Assembly (NCBI GenBank): GCA_964384625.1 | Contig: CAYLNH010000240.1 | Span: 1-11,261 of the forward strand | DNA: 11,261 nt | Direction of reading: 5' to 3' | DNA from: CAYLNH01 sp964384625 | Lineage (GTDB): Bacteria > Verrucomicrobiota > Lentisphaeria > JABSQK01 | In this document: positions 1-6,935 of the stretch, piece after piece | Layout: every line of letters begins with the position of its first letter | Position numbering within the stretch: the first letter of the stretch is position 1 | Position numbers and translations under genes: made by a program | Notes under the pieces: generated by a model | The model's database searches: none | The model's input: the letters and a program-made list of their open reading frames with translations, nothing else | Told to the model about the DNA's origin: nothing

Positions 1-110
1 AGGTTGGTATGTCTGCCCCGAATAATGCGACGTTATTTCCGCGCCGACCCTTATACACGGAAGTGACATTACCTGTCCAAAAACACCCCTTAATTCAGCG
101 CCATTCGGGC

Positions 111-1532
111 TTAGTCCTCATCCTTCGGTTTTGGCCGCGATGCCAGATACTTCGCCAGTTCCTCATCGGACATCTTCACGAAGTCCGCCGGCTTATCGCT
201 GTTCTGCCGCAGGATGTAGACGCCTGCACCACCGAGCGTCAGGAGCATCGCGACCAGCACCAGGACACCTTTCACTCCCAACTGTCGCAGAATCCCGTAT
301 TCCATCGGATTGTCGTCGAGTCGATTCCGTTGACGACGGCGGCGCCACTCGCTGGTCTTGCCTGAGTTGTCCGACTTCTTCGCCTTGTCATACTTCACGT
401 TCTTGTCGAGTTTCTCGGGTCGGTTCGGTCTGCTTCCCTCACGCGCGTCCACGGGTTGTTTCTCAAGTACTGCTGCCGGCTCGGGATCGCTGGTGCGACG
501 GTTCGCGATATTGACAACCTCCGAGGACTTCGTCTTCTTCCGAGTTGTCGCTGTGCTCGGCCCGATGATCGCGGTTTTGGCAGCGGGGGATAGGATATCG
601 TCGATCGCGCGGATGGCCTGTCGGTGACTGCGGAAACGTTTCTCTGGATCTTTCTCGAGAAGCCTGCTGACCAGATCACGGCAATCCCGCGACACCACAC
701 GCTCCGGGGCGCGCAGCGGAATCGCTTCCAGTCGACCTGACAGATGCAGCAGCAAGGTATCCTCCGGCGTTTCCCCCCTGTACGGCGGCGTGCCGGTCAG
801 CAGTTCATAAAGGACAACACCCAGGGCATACTGGTCAGCGCGAAAATCCACATCCTTGCGAAACTGGATCTGCTCCGGGCTCAGGTACTCTTCAACACCG
901 AGAATCGGTTCGTGCCCTGTCCGGATCGCAGTGTCGAGAACGGCACCGGTGACCCCATAGTCAAGGAGTTTTGCATTGTTGTGGTAGTCAATCATGATGT
1001 TGCCCGGCTTGATCGCGAGGTGCGGCATTTCGAGCCTGCTCCAGGCATAGTCCAAGGCTTCGAAAACAGCGCGCACATGGGTCAGACCCTCACGCTCAGA
1101 GAACGGGCGGGAAGTCAGACGCTCGGCCAGCGTATCACCGTCAATGAAACTGGATGCCAAATATGCATGGTCGTGGTCCTTGCCGGCTTCGAGAATGCCG
1201 ACCAGCGTCGGATGATCCAGTTTGGCGACCAAATGAGCGGCAGTCAAGAACGCATTTGCCATGGGCGCATGGGCGGTCAGTTCCGCTTTCAGGACGCGAA
1301 CAGCGGCCGGTCGGTTCAGTGATTCCTGGCACCCTCGGAAGACCTTCGCGGTCTTACCGCAGCCCAACTGCCAGCGCAACACAAAGCCACCCAGGTGCGT
1401 ACCGTCGGCAAGTTCAGCTTCCGGCACCATGATTGTCTTCCCGCAGACGGGACACGGATGTGTCTGTCCGCAAGCCGGCGGCTCGGCCTCGATCAGTGTG
1501 CTGCATTGCTCGCATTCCACTTCAATATGCAT
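111..1532 (-). CDS. Membrane-anchored Ser/Thr kinase-like protein, probable pseudokinase with N-terminal zinc ribbon
   Basis: A 473-residue protein starting at ATG 1530-1532. Residues 1-35 hold a zinc ribbon (C7-x2-C10 and C27-x2-C30). Residues 47-310 have the Hanks-type kinase fold: a glycine-rich loop (L56-G-C-G-K-T-A-K-V64), N178, a DYG in place of DFG (D191-Y-G193), an SPE motif (S218-P-E220) and the F-lobe DQYALG (233-238). Key residues differ from active kinases: the ATP lysine of VAIK is R79, the helix-C glutamate aligns with A98, and HRD reads H171-L-A173, so the catalytic aspartate is alanine. A Lys/Arg-rich, probably disordered linker (about 320-415) leads to one membrane segment (about 419-441) and a 32-residue tail, probably outside the cytoplasm. 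The family phosphorylates Ser/Thr, but this member is more likely a binding or scaffold protein. It lies 104 bases downstream of the pseudopilin gene on the same strand and may be co-transcribed. A weak GGGATGG-type ribosome site precedes the start. Kinase-fold identity is firm; loss of activity is inferred. Confidence 0.9.
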   Translation of the reverse strand: MHIEVECEQCSTLIEAEPPACGQTHPCPVCGKTIMVPEAELADGTHLGGFVLRWQLGCGKTAKVFRGCQESLNRPAAVRVLKAELTAHAPMANAFLTAAHLVAKLDHPTLVGILEAGKDHDHAYLASSFIDGDTLAERLTSRPFSEREGLTHVRAVFEALDYAWSRLEMPHLAIKPGNIMIDYHNNAKLLDYGVTGAVLDTAIRTGHEPILGVEEYLSPEQIQFRKDVDFRADQYALGVVLYELLTGTPPYRGETPEDTLLLHLSGRLEAIPLRAPERVVSRDCRDLVSRLLEKDPEKRFRSHRQAIRAIDDILSPAAKTAIIGPSTATTRKKTKSSEVVNIANRRTSDPEPAAVLEKQPVDAREGSRPNRPEKLDKNVKYDKAKKSDNSGKTSEWRRRRQRNRLDDNPMEYGILRQLGVKGVLVLVAMLLTLGGAGVYILRQNSDKPADFVKMSDEELAKYLASRPKPKDED

Positions 1533-1589
1533 GGGTGTCCATCCCTATACTCAGGGGTCCTTGTCAATGGGCGGAAGAGGACGCCTGCC

Positions 1590-1629
1590 GGGCACGGGCT
1601 TGCACCCCTGCCCGACAGACATCGTCGGG
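1590..1629. other. Two overlapping stem-loops between pseudopilin and kinase genes
   Basis: The 104-base gap between the pseudopilin stop and the kinase start holds two hairpins. One spans 1590-1613, with GGGCA pairing TGCCC outside and GGG pairing CCC inside, separated by a C-C mismatch. The other spans 1611-1629, with CCCGAC pairing GTCGGG around a 7-base loop. They share 1611-1613, so they cannot both form fully. Neither is followed by a T-run on the minus strand, so a classical intrinsic terminator is not supported. Possible roles are 3'-end protection of the pseudopilin message, partial attenuation, or a degenerate repeat element. Confidence 0.4.
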
Positions 1630-1636
1630 AGTCCTA

Positions 1637-2653
1637 CTACTTCACAGGTTCGCTGCCGTCGGGCTTATAGACCGCGACCTCGTCCACATGCGAATACAGC
1701 TTTTTGCCCCAGAGGAAGTTGTCTGGGTTCAGCGTATCCGCCAGGGTGCGAGCCTCGCAATGGCCGTCGGCAAAGACGTAGTTGGCGGTGGTGCCGCCGC
1801 CGTGGATGTCCCACTGATTGTAGAGCAGGTGGGTTTCCCCGGAAGCGGACTTGGCGTTACGGGCGTTGTTCCTGGCAGTTTCCGCCTCCGCCACGGTGAC
1901 GGCTTGCAGGTCGCCCTCGGTGACGCTGGTCTGGCCTTCACCGTCATACGGGGCAGTGCCGCTGCCGTAGACCACGCCGGCGGTCGGCCGGTGGGATTTC
2001 ACGGCGACGCCGCCGGTCGTCGAACTGTCCATCAGACAGGCCAGTTCGTCGGTGTACTCACCCATCAGAATCTCGCCGGACGGCGCCTTGGCCGAACCGA
2101 TCTTGACGTTTTTCAGATGGGTCAGAGCCGAGTACTTCTTGCGCGGCATAAACAACTCGTTCGGCGTGTAGCTCATGCGCGGTGCCTGATCGTCGTTGGC
2201 GGTCTTGGCGGACTGCTGCTGCCATTCCGTCCCGTCGACATGGGAACCTGCCGGTGCGGTGACCGGCTTGCCGGTCGCCGTGACGCCGGTCTCAGCGCCG
2301 GCGGGGCCAAACGTCGTCGGCGCCCAGCCACCAATCCGATGCGAACCACAGACAAACGCTTTGCTGCCGTCTTCCATGAAGTTCTTGATCATGCCGGACC
2401 AATGCACGTAGCCATCGTTGCTGTTTGTGTCGTTGGGGTAGTAGTAGGCCATTGGATAGAGGTCGCCGAATGAGTCGGCGTACATCATCAATGCCATACC
2501 GATCTGTTTCTCGTTGCCGAGGCAGTTCGCCTGGCGTGCTTTCTCGCGAGCCTTGCCCAGCACGGGCAGAAGGAGCCCGGCCAGAATCGTGATGATCGCT
2601 ACGACCACCAGCAACTCGATGAGTGTGAAGGGTGAGGTCTTTTGCCTTTGCAT
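1637..2653 (-). CDS. Pseudopilin-like protein with prepilin N-terminal signature and H-Xn-DG motif
   Basis: A 338-residue protein beginning MQRQKTSPFTLIELLVVV. The short basic leader, FTLIE with Glu at +5 and the following hydrophobic helix (about residues 9-31) are the type IV prepilin/type II secretion pseudopilin signal. The next stretch, AREKARQANCLGNEKQIG, is typical of the large Lentisphaerota and Planctomycetota pseudopilin families. The C-terminal motif H284 to D296-G297 in a FADGH context corresponds to the H-X9-DG domain, but 11 residues lie between H and DG instead of nine. The start at 2653 was chosen because GGAG lies 10 bases upstream (2664-2667) and it gives the normal short leader. 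An in-frame ATG at 2674 has no ribosome site, and the frame stays open to 2896 without conserved sequence. The residue before the cleavage site is Pro rather than the usual Gly. The protein is expected to sit in the inner membrane or a surface pseudopilus. Its partner and substrate are unknown. Confidence 0.9.
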   Translation of the reverse strand: MQRQKTSPFTLIELLVVVAIITILAGLLLPVLGKAREKARQANCLGNEKQIGMALMMYADSFGDLYPMAYYYPNDTNSNDGYVHWSGMIKNFMEDGSKAFVCGSHRIGGWAPTTFGPAGAETGVTATGKPVTAPAGSHVDGTEWQQQSAKTANDDQAPRMSYTPNELFMPRKKYSALTHLKNVKIGSAKAPSGEILMGEYTDELACLMDSSTTGGVAVKSHRPTAGVVYGSGTAPYDGEGQTSVTEGDLQAVTVAEAETARNNARNAKSASGETHLLYNQWDIHGGGTTANYVFADGHCEARTLADTLNPDNFLWGKKLYSHVDEVAVYKPDGSEPVK

Positions 2654-2697
2654 GACTGCAATTCTCCGATTCATTTTGGGGGATTTTTGCTTGTTGA

Positions 2698-2927
2698 TTG
2701 AACCACTCGAAACCGTTTGCAAACCAACCGACGACGTGGCGCCTGGTGCCGTCGAACCGATGCTCCCGGAATCGGGCTGCTCCGTTTTGTTGGCGGCATA
2801 ATAGCGGTGCCCCACAACCGCTGCATGGCGTTTGTGGTGAAGAAGGTCTGAAGTGTAAATGAAGAATCGTTCGCACTGCGAAGGTGTTGCGAGCAAGACG
2901 TTGGCAAACCATTTCGAGGTGGTTCAG
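2698..2927. repeat. Imperfect inverted repeat flanking about 230 bases upstream of the pseudopilin gene
   Basis: The left arm (2698-2723, read on the minus strand) and the right arm (2901-2927, plus strand) share 22 identical positions over 26 with one single-base gap. Shared blocks are GCAAAC, TTTCGA and GTGGTTCA. The left arm contains the perfect palindrome GTTTGCAAAC at 2715-2724. Between the arms are small hairpins: AGCGGT/ACCGCT at 2803-2822 and TTCGC/GCGAA at 2870-2882. No open frame inside has recognisable sequence. It lies 45 bases upstream of the pseudopilin start. It may be a small non-autonomous repeat element, or two copies of a regulator binding site facing each other. The arms are seen directly; the role is not known. 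Confidence 0.5.
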
Positions 2928-3255
2928 AACCGGTCAACTACAGTTTCGGCAGGGAGCTCCCAAACCACACTCCTGAGCCCCTGAGAAACATCTCAGCTGT
3001 CGTCTGCCGGATTTATTAAGAAGGCGACAAGCCCATCGGATCATGTACTGCAGAGACAGCACCGGAAGTCGCGACTCTTTCTCAGGACCCGTCGCTGTCG
3101 AACGTCACGCCAACGCCATCGCCGCGGTCAAAGGTCGCGAGATAATGCCGCGGGCAGCCGACATTGATCGGCCGACCGACACACCAATGCGTATTCGAAA
3201 GCGGGAACCGTTGCCCCCTCGGCGCCTTTCGTCACATGCGGCAGAACCCGCCCGT
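2928..3255. other. Gene-free stretch between inverted repeat and URO-D-like gene
   Basis: I find no convincing gene here. Reading frames crossing it are extensions or antisense shadows of the URO-D-like gene. Local features are the perfect palindrome GGGAGCTCCC at 2952-2961 and a small hairpin CTGAG/CTCAG at 2981-2996. The downstream side of the URO-D-like gene (below 3256, minus strand) shows no clear intrinsic terminator with a T-run. Together with 2654-2927 this leaves about 600 bases without coding function, long for this otherwise compact window. Confidence 0.5.
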
Positions 3256-4431
3256 TCAGCCGAAGACCTCCCGCATCCGGTCGCAGTAGTAGCGGACATT
3301 GTCCCACTCGGCGTCCGGCGCAATGCGGTGATCGGGACACGGAATGAACCCGCCCAGTTCCACCTGCGGCCGCAGGCGTTCGATTTCCGCATCGACCGCC
3401 GCGCGATCGCGGGAAAATACCACCTTGTTCATGCCGCCGACGCCGCGCAACTCCTTGCCAAATTGCTCGCGCCAGGGCGCAATGCTTGCATTCCATGTGC
3501 CGACTTCGATCGGGAACATGGTGTTGACGCCGTTCTCCAACCAGATCGGCACCAGCGCGTCAATACAGCCGTCGCAGTCAAGCGAGACAATGTCGATACC
3601 GTATTCCCCCAGCAGCTCCGTGATCCGCTTGTAGTGCGGCCCGACTTTCTCGTACATCACCTGCGGCGACACAAGCGGCCCGTTCTTGAAACAGATGTCT
3701 TCCCAGAAGTGCGCAAAATCAAATCCGGCACCCGATTCCAGAGTGGCTTTGACGCTGTGATAGCAGAGATCGGCATTGGTCTGGATGATCTCGTCGAGGA
3801 GAACTTCATCGTCCATCTGCATATAGCTCAAGCCGACGATCCCGATGATGTTCCGGATCCGCCCGATCAGGCTGCCGCAGTGGATGCCCATCATGTAATC
3901 GCGTTCGCCGGACTGCAGAAACGCCAGACCACCCTCAGTCCAGGGAACGAATTGGTTGTTCACCAGCACCTGCCGGCCCTGCAGACGATCATCGCTCCAT
4001 GCATAGCGCCACTTGTAGTGCTCTTCCCACGAGGAGCGGTCCACCAGCGTATGCTCGATCTCCGACGGGATTGAGCCGGCTTCCGGCCGCCGCAGTAGAA
4101 TCACGCCTTCACCGTTCATGTAATGGACCGAACCATCCGGCAGCTCTTTGACGACCTTGTTCTCAAAACCGGGCTTCAGCCCGTTGTGCGGGTTGAAACA
4201 GCAGGACCAGTTGGAGTCGAAGCCCAGCAGCTTTGAGATCTCCGCATCCGCGGGATTGCCGTCCCCCCATGCTTTCGCCAGGTCCGGCGCGAGATGGCCT
4301 TCCGCCGACCATTTCTGCAGGGTCTCACGCCAGAAACCGAAATGCACCAGCGGCAGGCGGTCGTAGTCTTCGTAATTCAGCACGGCAAGCTTGCGTTCGC
4401 GGTCCGTCATCGTTGCCACGGCAGTCGTCAT
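3256..4431 (-). CDS. Uroporphyrinogen decarboxylase (URO-D/MtaA-CmuA) family protein
   Basis: A 391-residue protein of the URO-D fold superfamily, which includes haem-pathway decarboxylases and corrinoid or thiol methyltransferases (MtaA, CmuA). Visible landmarks are an N-terminal PLVHFGFW (27-34), HFWEDICFKNGPLVSP in the middle, D285-C-D-G-C289 followed by WLENGVN and PIEVG, GGMNK, and the C-terminal GGFIPCPDHRIAPD (from residue 360) ending in NVRYYCDRMREVFG. These match the methyltransferase-like branch abundant in Lentisphaerota rather than housekeeping HemE. The His-x-Cys zinc motif of MtaA is not evident; D285-C-D-G-C289 and C365 could bind a metal, but that is inference. The ATG at 4431 has GGAG seven bases upstream (4439-4442). 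An in-frame TTG at 4464 is less likely. It is divergent from an AraC regulator, which suggests substrate-induced expression. Family assignment is strong; the substrate is unknown. Confidence 0.87.
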   Translation of the reverse strand: MTTAVATMTDRERKLAVLNYEDYDRLPLVHFGFWRETLQKWSAEGHLAPDLAKAWGDGNPADAEISKLLGFDSNWSCCFNPHNGLKPGFENKVVKELPDGSVHYMNGEGVILLRRPEAGSIPSEIEHTLVDRSSWEEHYKWRYAWSDDRLQGRQVLVNNQFVPWTEGGLAFLQSGERDYMMGIHCGSLIGRIRNIIGIVGLSYMQMDDEVLLDEIIQTNADLCYHSVKATLESGAGFDFAHFWEDICFKNGPLVSPQVMYEKVGPHYKRITELLGEYGIDIVSLDCDGCIDALVPIWLENGVNTMFPIEVGTWNASIAPWREQFGKELRGVGGMNKVVFSRDRAAVDAEIERLRPQVELGGFIPCPDHRIAPDAEWDNVRYYCDRMREVFG

Positions 4432-4491
4432 CGTGAGTCTCCAGGTAAATTCGCAATGGCACAAACATACGCCGCAAGGCGTCGGCGCAAA

Positions 4492-4520
4492 TGGACAAAA
4501 GTGGGTTAATCATGTACGAT
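4492..4520 (+). promoter_or_regulatory. Sigma-70-like promoter for the AraC regulator
   Basis: TGGACA (4492-4497) and TACGAT (4515-4520) are separated by exactly 17 bases and match the -35 and -10 consensus at 5 of 6 and 4 of 6 positions. Transcription would begin near 4527, giving a leader of about 17 bases before ATG 4544. Just upstream, GCCGCAA (4471-4477) and GGCGCAA (4484-4490) form a near-direct repeat spaced 13 bases apart. Such same-direction half sites are what AraC proteins commonly bind, so this may be the operator. I found no convincing promoter for the divergent URO-D-like gene in the same 112 bases, which would fit an activator-dependent promoter. Confidence 0.5.
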
Positions 4521-4543
4521 AATAAGATCAACGAAAGCATTCC

Positions 4544-5356
4544 ATGAAGCAACTTACACCGGCGACAGTCAGCCCGCGGGTACGCCTGGCGAACTACCTG
4601 GAGGTCCGTCCGGCGATGGTGTGGGGGCCGCGGTCCATCAGTGATTTTGAGCTCATTCTGATCGTCTCAGGGCGGTATTCCTATGAACCATCGGGAAAGG
4701 ATTGCATTGCGATCCGCCCCGGCCAGGTTCTCTGCATTCCGCCCGTCGAGGAACATGTCCTGCGTCGCACCGACAACGAGCCATGTTCGATAATCAGCTG
4801 CATTCATCTGGAACTGGATCACGCCGCCACGTGGCTTCAGGGCGGCTACGATCTGGAGCCGTTCCCGCCCTGCCTTACGACCGTAGACGACGTTGCCCGG
4901 ATGCACGACCACTTCCGCTACTGCCGCGATCTGTTCGCGGGCTATGGCCGCTACCGCAACGCCCTGCTGAGCACCATGGCCAAAGAGATCGTTCTACTGT
5001 TAGCGACGCACTGGGAAACCGCCGAAAAGCGCACCCTGAGCCATCGGACACAACAGATGATTGCCTATCTGCGCGAGCATCTCTACGACGGCGTCACCCG
5101 CCGGGAGCTGGCGGCGGAATTCGGACTGACGCCGGAATACGTAAACACCGTATTCAAACGCGAAGTCGGCGACTCACCGACGGCATTCGTCAATCGCGAG
5201 CGCATCCTGCACGGCTACGCGTTACTCCGTGATCATGGCATGTCCGTCAAAGAAGCGGCTGCCGCGACCGGCTTCAACGACCAGTTCTACTTCTCCAAGT
5301 TGTTCAAGCGCTACCTCGGAGTACCCCCGGTCCGAGCGACCTGGAGTCGGCGGTGA
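4544..5356 (+). CDS. AraC-family transcriptional regulator
   Basis: A 270-residue protein. The N-terminal half (about 20-95) looks like an AraC-type cupin sensor, with the hallmark stretch IRPGQVLCIPPVEEHVL. The C-terminal 100 residues (171-270) carry two helix-turn-helix motifs: RRELAAEFGLTPEYVNTVFK, then VKEAAAATGFNDQFYFSKLF (about 235-254) ending in FKRYLGVPP. The second motif's GFNDQFYFSKLFKR is the classic AraC signature. Length is normal for the family. The start ATG has only a weak GAAAG-type ribosome site. It is encoded divergently from the URO-D-like gene with 112 bases between, so that gene is the likely target and a small molecule binding the cupin domain the likely inducer. The end of the domain is slightly degenerate, with no canonical YRR. 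Identity is secure; inducer and targets are inferred. Confidence 0.93.
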   Translation: MKQLTPATVSPRVRLANYLEVRPAMVWGPRSISDFELILIVSGRYSYEPSGKDCIAIRPGQVLCIPPVEEHVLRRTDNEPCSIISCIHLELDHAATWLQGGYDLEPFPPCLTTVDDVARMHDHFRYCRDLFAGYGRYRNALLSTMAKEIVLLLATHWETAEKRTLSHRTQQMIAYLREHLYDGVTRRELAAEFGLTPEYVNTVFKREVGDSPTAFVNRERILHGYALLRDHGMSVKEAAAATGFNDQFYFSKLFKRYLGVPPVRATWSRR

Positions 5357-5390
5357 TGGAGCGCCCGGATGCGCGTGCGACAGCATTTCT

Positions 5391-5463
5391 TCGATAGCCG
5401 ACACGCCTCACGCTGAAGGTGTGATCGTCTTGCGCCTGGGGTTGGCGAAGCCTACTCCAGGAT
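5391..5463 (+). repeat. Structured intergenic repeat, copy 1 (REP-like, two hairpins)
   Basis: This 73-base segment matches 11034-11106 at 65 positions without gaps; the core 5406-5463 matches at 54 of 58. Hairpin A is at 5408-5424 (TCACGC pairing GTGTGA around TGAAG, with one G-U pair). Hairpin B is at 5435-5461 (CCTGGGGT pairing ACTCCAGG, then GGC-GAA-GCC inside). It starts 34 bases after the AraC stop, in the convergent gap before the DUF763 stop, so it could serve as a bidirectional terminator or 3'-end stabiliser. The rest of the gap, 5464-5598, shows nothing recognisable. Confidence 0.75.
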
Positions 5464-5598
5464 ACAGCGCGGCAGCCCCTGCGGAGGGCACAAACTCGAC
5501 GAAATGCACAGAAGCGACACCCCCTGAAGCCGGCACTCAGACTGGGGACCCGAAAGCCGACGCCAACCACATGCGGCGACCCTATTGTTCAAAATGCT

Positions 5599-6747
5599 CT
5601 AACGGACCAACGAACTGTGATACCGCGCCAAGCGACGCAGGGCATCGTTCTTCTCCGTCATCCCGACGCGGGCGCTGTTGACGGCCTCGAGCAGAATGTT
5701 GATGCTGCGGTCGTAAGTCTCGCGATCGACGGGGAACGGGGTACCGTCTTTGCCGCCGTGCACGTAGGAGTAGTCAGCCCAGCGTCGATTTGTCGGCTGG
5801 GCCGCTGTGGTTGGCGGCTGGTTGAGATCGCGGCGGGAGGCCGGCGCCTCGTAGATGAGCTCGGCCAGCAGCGCCAGGGCGCGCACGGCAGCGGGGCCGA
5901 CGCCGGCGCCCAGGAGTGTCTCGAAATCAGCCGGATGCTCGTCGTGCGCTCGCCGCAGGATGCTGTTGAGTCGGCCGGGGTTCACGTCCTCGGGCAGCAC
6001 GAGATGATGATCCGGCGCGAACAATGTCGGTCCTTCGGTATAGCGCCGCAGGTCCGCCATGAGTTTATCCGGATTCCCGCGGACGAGGTCGGCACAGGCA
6101 CTGCGGTTGGCGTCGGCTTCGGCGGCGACCAGGTTCAGGAGGTCCTTGGCCGGTTCGAGGCGCCTGCTGTCATGCAGGCCTTTGTGCGGTTCGCAGACGA
6201 AGTCGTCGACGGAGTCGCTGAGCCAGTGGTAGCGGCGGGCCAGGCCGTTGTCGTCGTTCATCCCCTGCTGCACGACGCACCAGTGGCCGTCGCGGCCGAA
6301 GAAGATGCTGTGGGCATAGATCTGGTAGCCGTCCTGAACGGCGGCGGAATCGACCTTGGCGCTGGTCTTCGACGCGTAGATCAACGCGTCGCCGTGGGAC
6401 AGCGCCAGTTCATCGGCGATCGCGGCGATCTGTTGCGGCGTCTTGCGGCTGCTGCCGCCTTTCCCGCCCGCCACACAGATTCCCAGGTCTTTGCCGTAGA
6501 TTTTAGCGGCTTCCTTCATGGCGCCGCAGGTGACGGTGGTCAGCCCGGAACTGTGCCAATCGAAGCCCAGCGCACAACCGAACGCCTGGAACCACCAGGG
6601 ATCGGCCAGTCGCTGCAGCATTTCATCCGGGCCGTATTCCTCGACGATCGCCATGGTCACGGCGCCGGCCAGGTGTTTCATGCGCTGGAACAGCCAGGCC
6701 GGCGCCTTGCCGCCGTGGAGCGGCAGTTGTGCGATACGACGTTTCAT
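5599..6747 (-). CDS. DUF763 family protein with helix-hairpin-helix-like segment
   Basis: A 382-residue protein recognised as DUF763, a family found in archaea and scattered bacteria with no established function that I know of. Characteristic blocks are LPLHGGKAPAWLFQRM (8-23), DPWWFQAFGCALGFDWHSSG (49-68) followed by TTVTCGAMKEA, CVAGGKGGSSRKTP (91-104) and, near the end, HGGKDGTPFPVDRETYDRSI (330-349). A helix-hairpin-helix-like turn, G282-V-G-P followed by AAVRALALLAELIY, resembles non-specific DNA-binding HhH motifs and suggests nucleic-acid binding; that is inference. No signal peptide or membrane segment is seen, so it is probably cytosolic. Length is close to what I recall for the family. 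The start ATG at 6745-6747 is preceded by TAGG about eight bases upstream. It is divergent from the infC operon and convergent with the AraC gene, so it is probably transcribed alone. Confidence 0.88.
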   Translation of the reverse strand: MKRRIAQLPLHGGKAPAWLFQRMKHLAGAVTMAIVEEYGPDEMLQRLADPWWFQAFGCALGFDWHSSGLTTVTCGAMKEAAKIYGKDLGICVAGGKGGSSRKTPQQIAAIADELALSHGDALIYASKTSAKVDSAAVQDGYQIYAHSIFFGRDGHWCVVQQGMNDDNGLARRYHWLSDSVDDFVCEPHKGLHDSRRLEPAKDLLNLVAAEADANRSACADLVRGNPDKLMADLRRYTEGPTLFAPDHHLVLPEDVNPGRLNSILRRAHDEHPADFETLLGAGVGPAAVRALALLAELIYEAPASRRDLNQPPTTAAQPTNRRWADYSYVHGGKDGTPFPVDRETYDRSINILLEAVNSARVGMTEKNDALRRLARYHSSLVR

Positions 6748-6794
6748 TCCTGCAACCTACCGCCGCGGGCAGCGGTTACCAGGGGAGGAGCGGG

Positions 6795-6850
6795 ACCGGA
6801 GCGGCGACCGGAACCCGAGACCCGGGAACCGGCCGTCTCGGAGCACCGGA
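6795..6850. promoter_or_regulatory. Palindrome and ACCGG-motif cluster in the DUF763/infC divergent region
   Basis: A strong stem-loop lies at 6815-6841. CCGAGAC (6815-6821) pairs perfectly with GTCTCGG (6835-6841), and an inner CCGG-GAA-CCGG can fold further. Around it ACCGG occurs four times, starting at 6795, 6807, 6828 and 6845; three of these read ACCGGA. The block lies upstream of the infC promoter and would fall in the leader or promoter of the DUF763 gene. It could be an operator or a DUF763 leader structure. No DUF763 promoter is obvious. The pattern is seen; function is a guess. Confidence 0.35.
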
Positions 6851-6890
6851 AGACTCCGTCCCGGCTCTGGAAAATTCATCCGCGCCCCCC

Positions 6891-6918
6891 TTTATCTGAC
6901 CGGGCGGGATGGTATAAT
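6891..6918 (+). promoter_or_regulatory. Promoter of the infC-rpmI-rplT operon
   Basis: A perfect -10 hexamer TATAAT lies at 6913-6918. The best -35 at a suitable distance is the weak TTTATC (6891-6896, 16-base spacer), matching the consensus at three of six positions. Transcription would start near 6925, giving a leader of about 100 bases before the infC ATT start. This is the clearest promoter in the window and fits a strongly expressed translation operon. Confidence 0.65.
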
Positions 6919-6935
6919 ACATGTTGTTGTCTACT

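Noticed and set aside
21..37. Hairpin AATAATG/CGTTATT downstream of the kinase gene as a terminator
   Set aside because: The stem is AT-rich and weak, includes a G-T pair, and has no T-run after it on the minus strand. Nothing else in 1-110 supports a feature.
1433..2473. Plus-strand open frame of 346 codons opposite the kinase start and the pseudopilin gene
   Set aside because: It spans two genes and their gap in antisense and shows no family signature.
2654..2896. Upstream extension of the pseudopilin gene by 81 codons
   Set aside because: It would bury the prepilin leader inside the protein. The extension contains the inverted-repeat arm and has no ribosome site.
3043..4074. Plus-strand open frame of 343 codons opposite the URO-D-like gene
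   Set aside because: Mostly antisense to a well-conserved family. The non-overlapping 3043-3255 part is not recognisable.
4432..4543. Promoter for the URO-D-like gene using TTGCGC and TATGTT on the minus strand
   Set aside because: The spacer is only 15 bases and the -35 match is poor.
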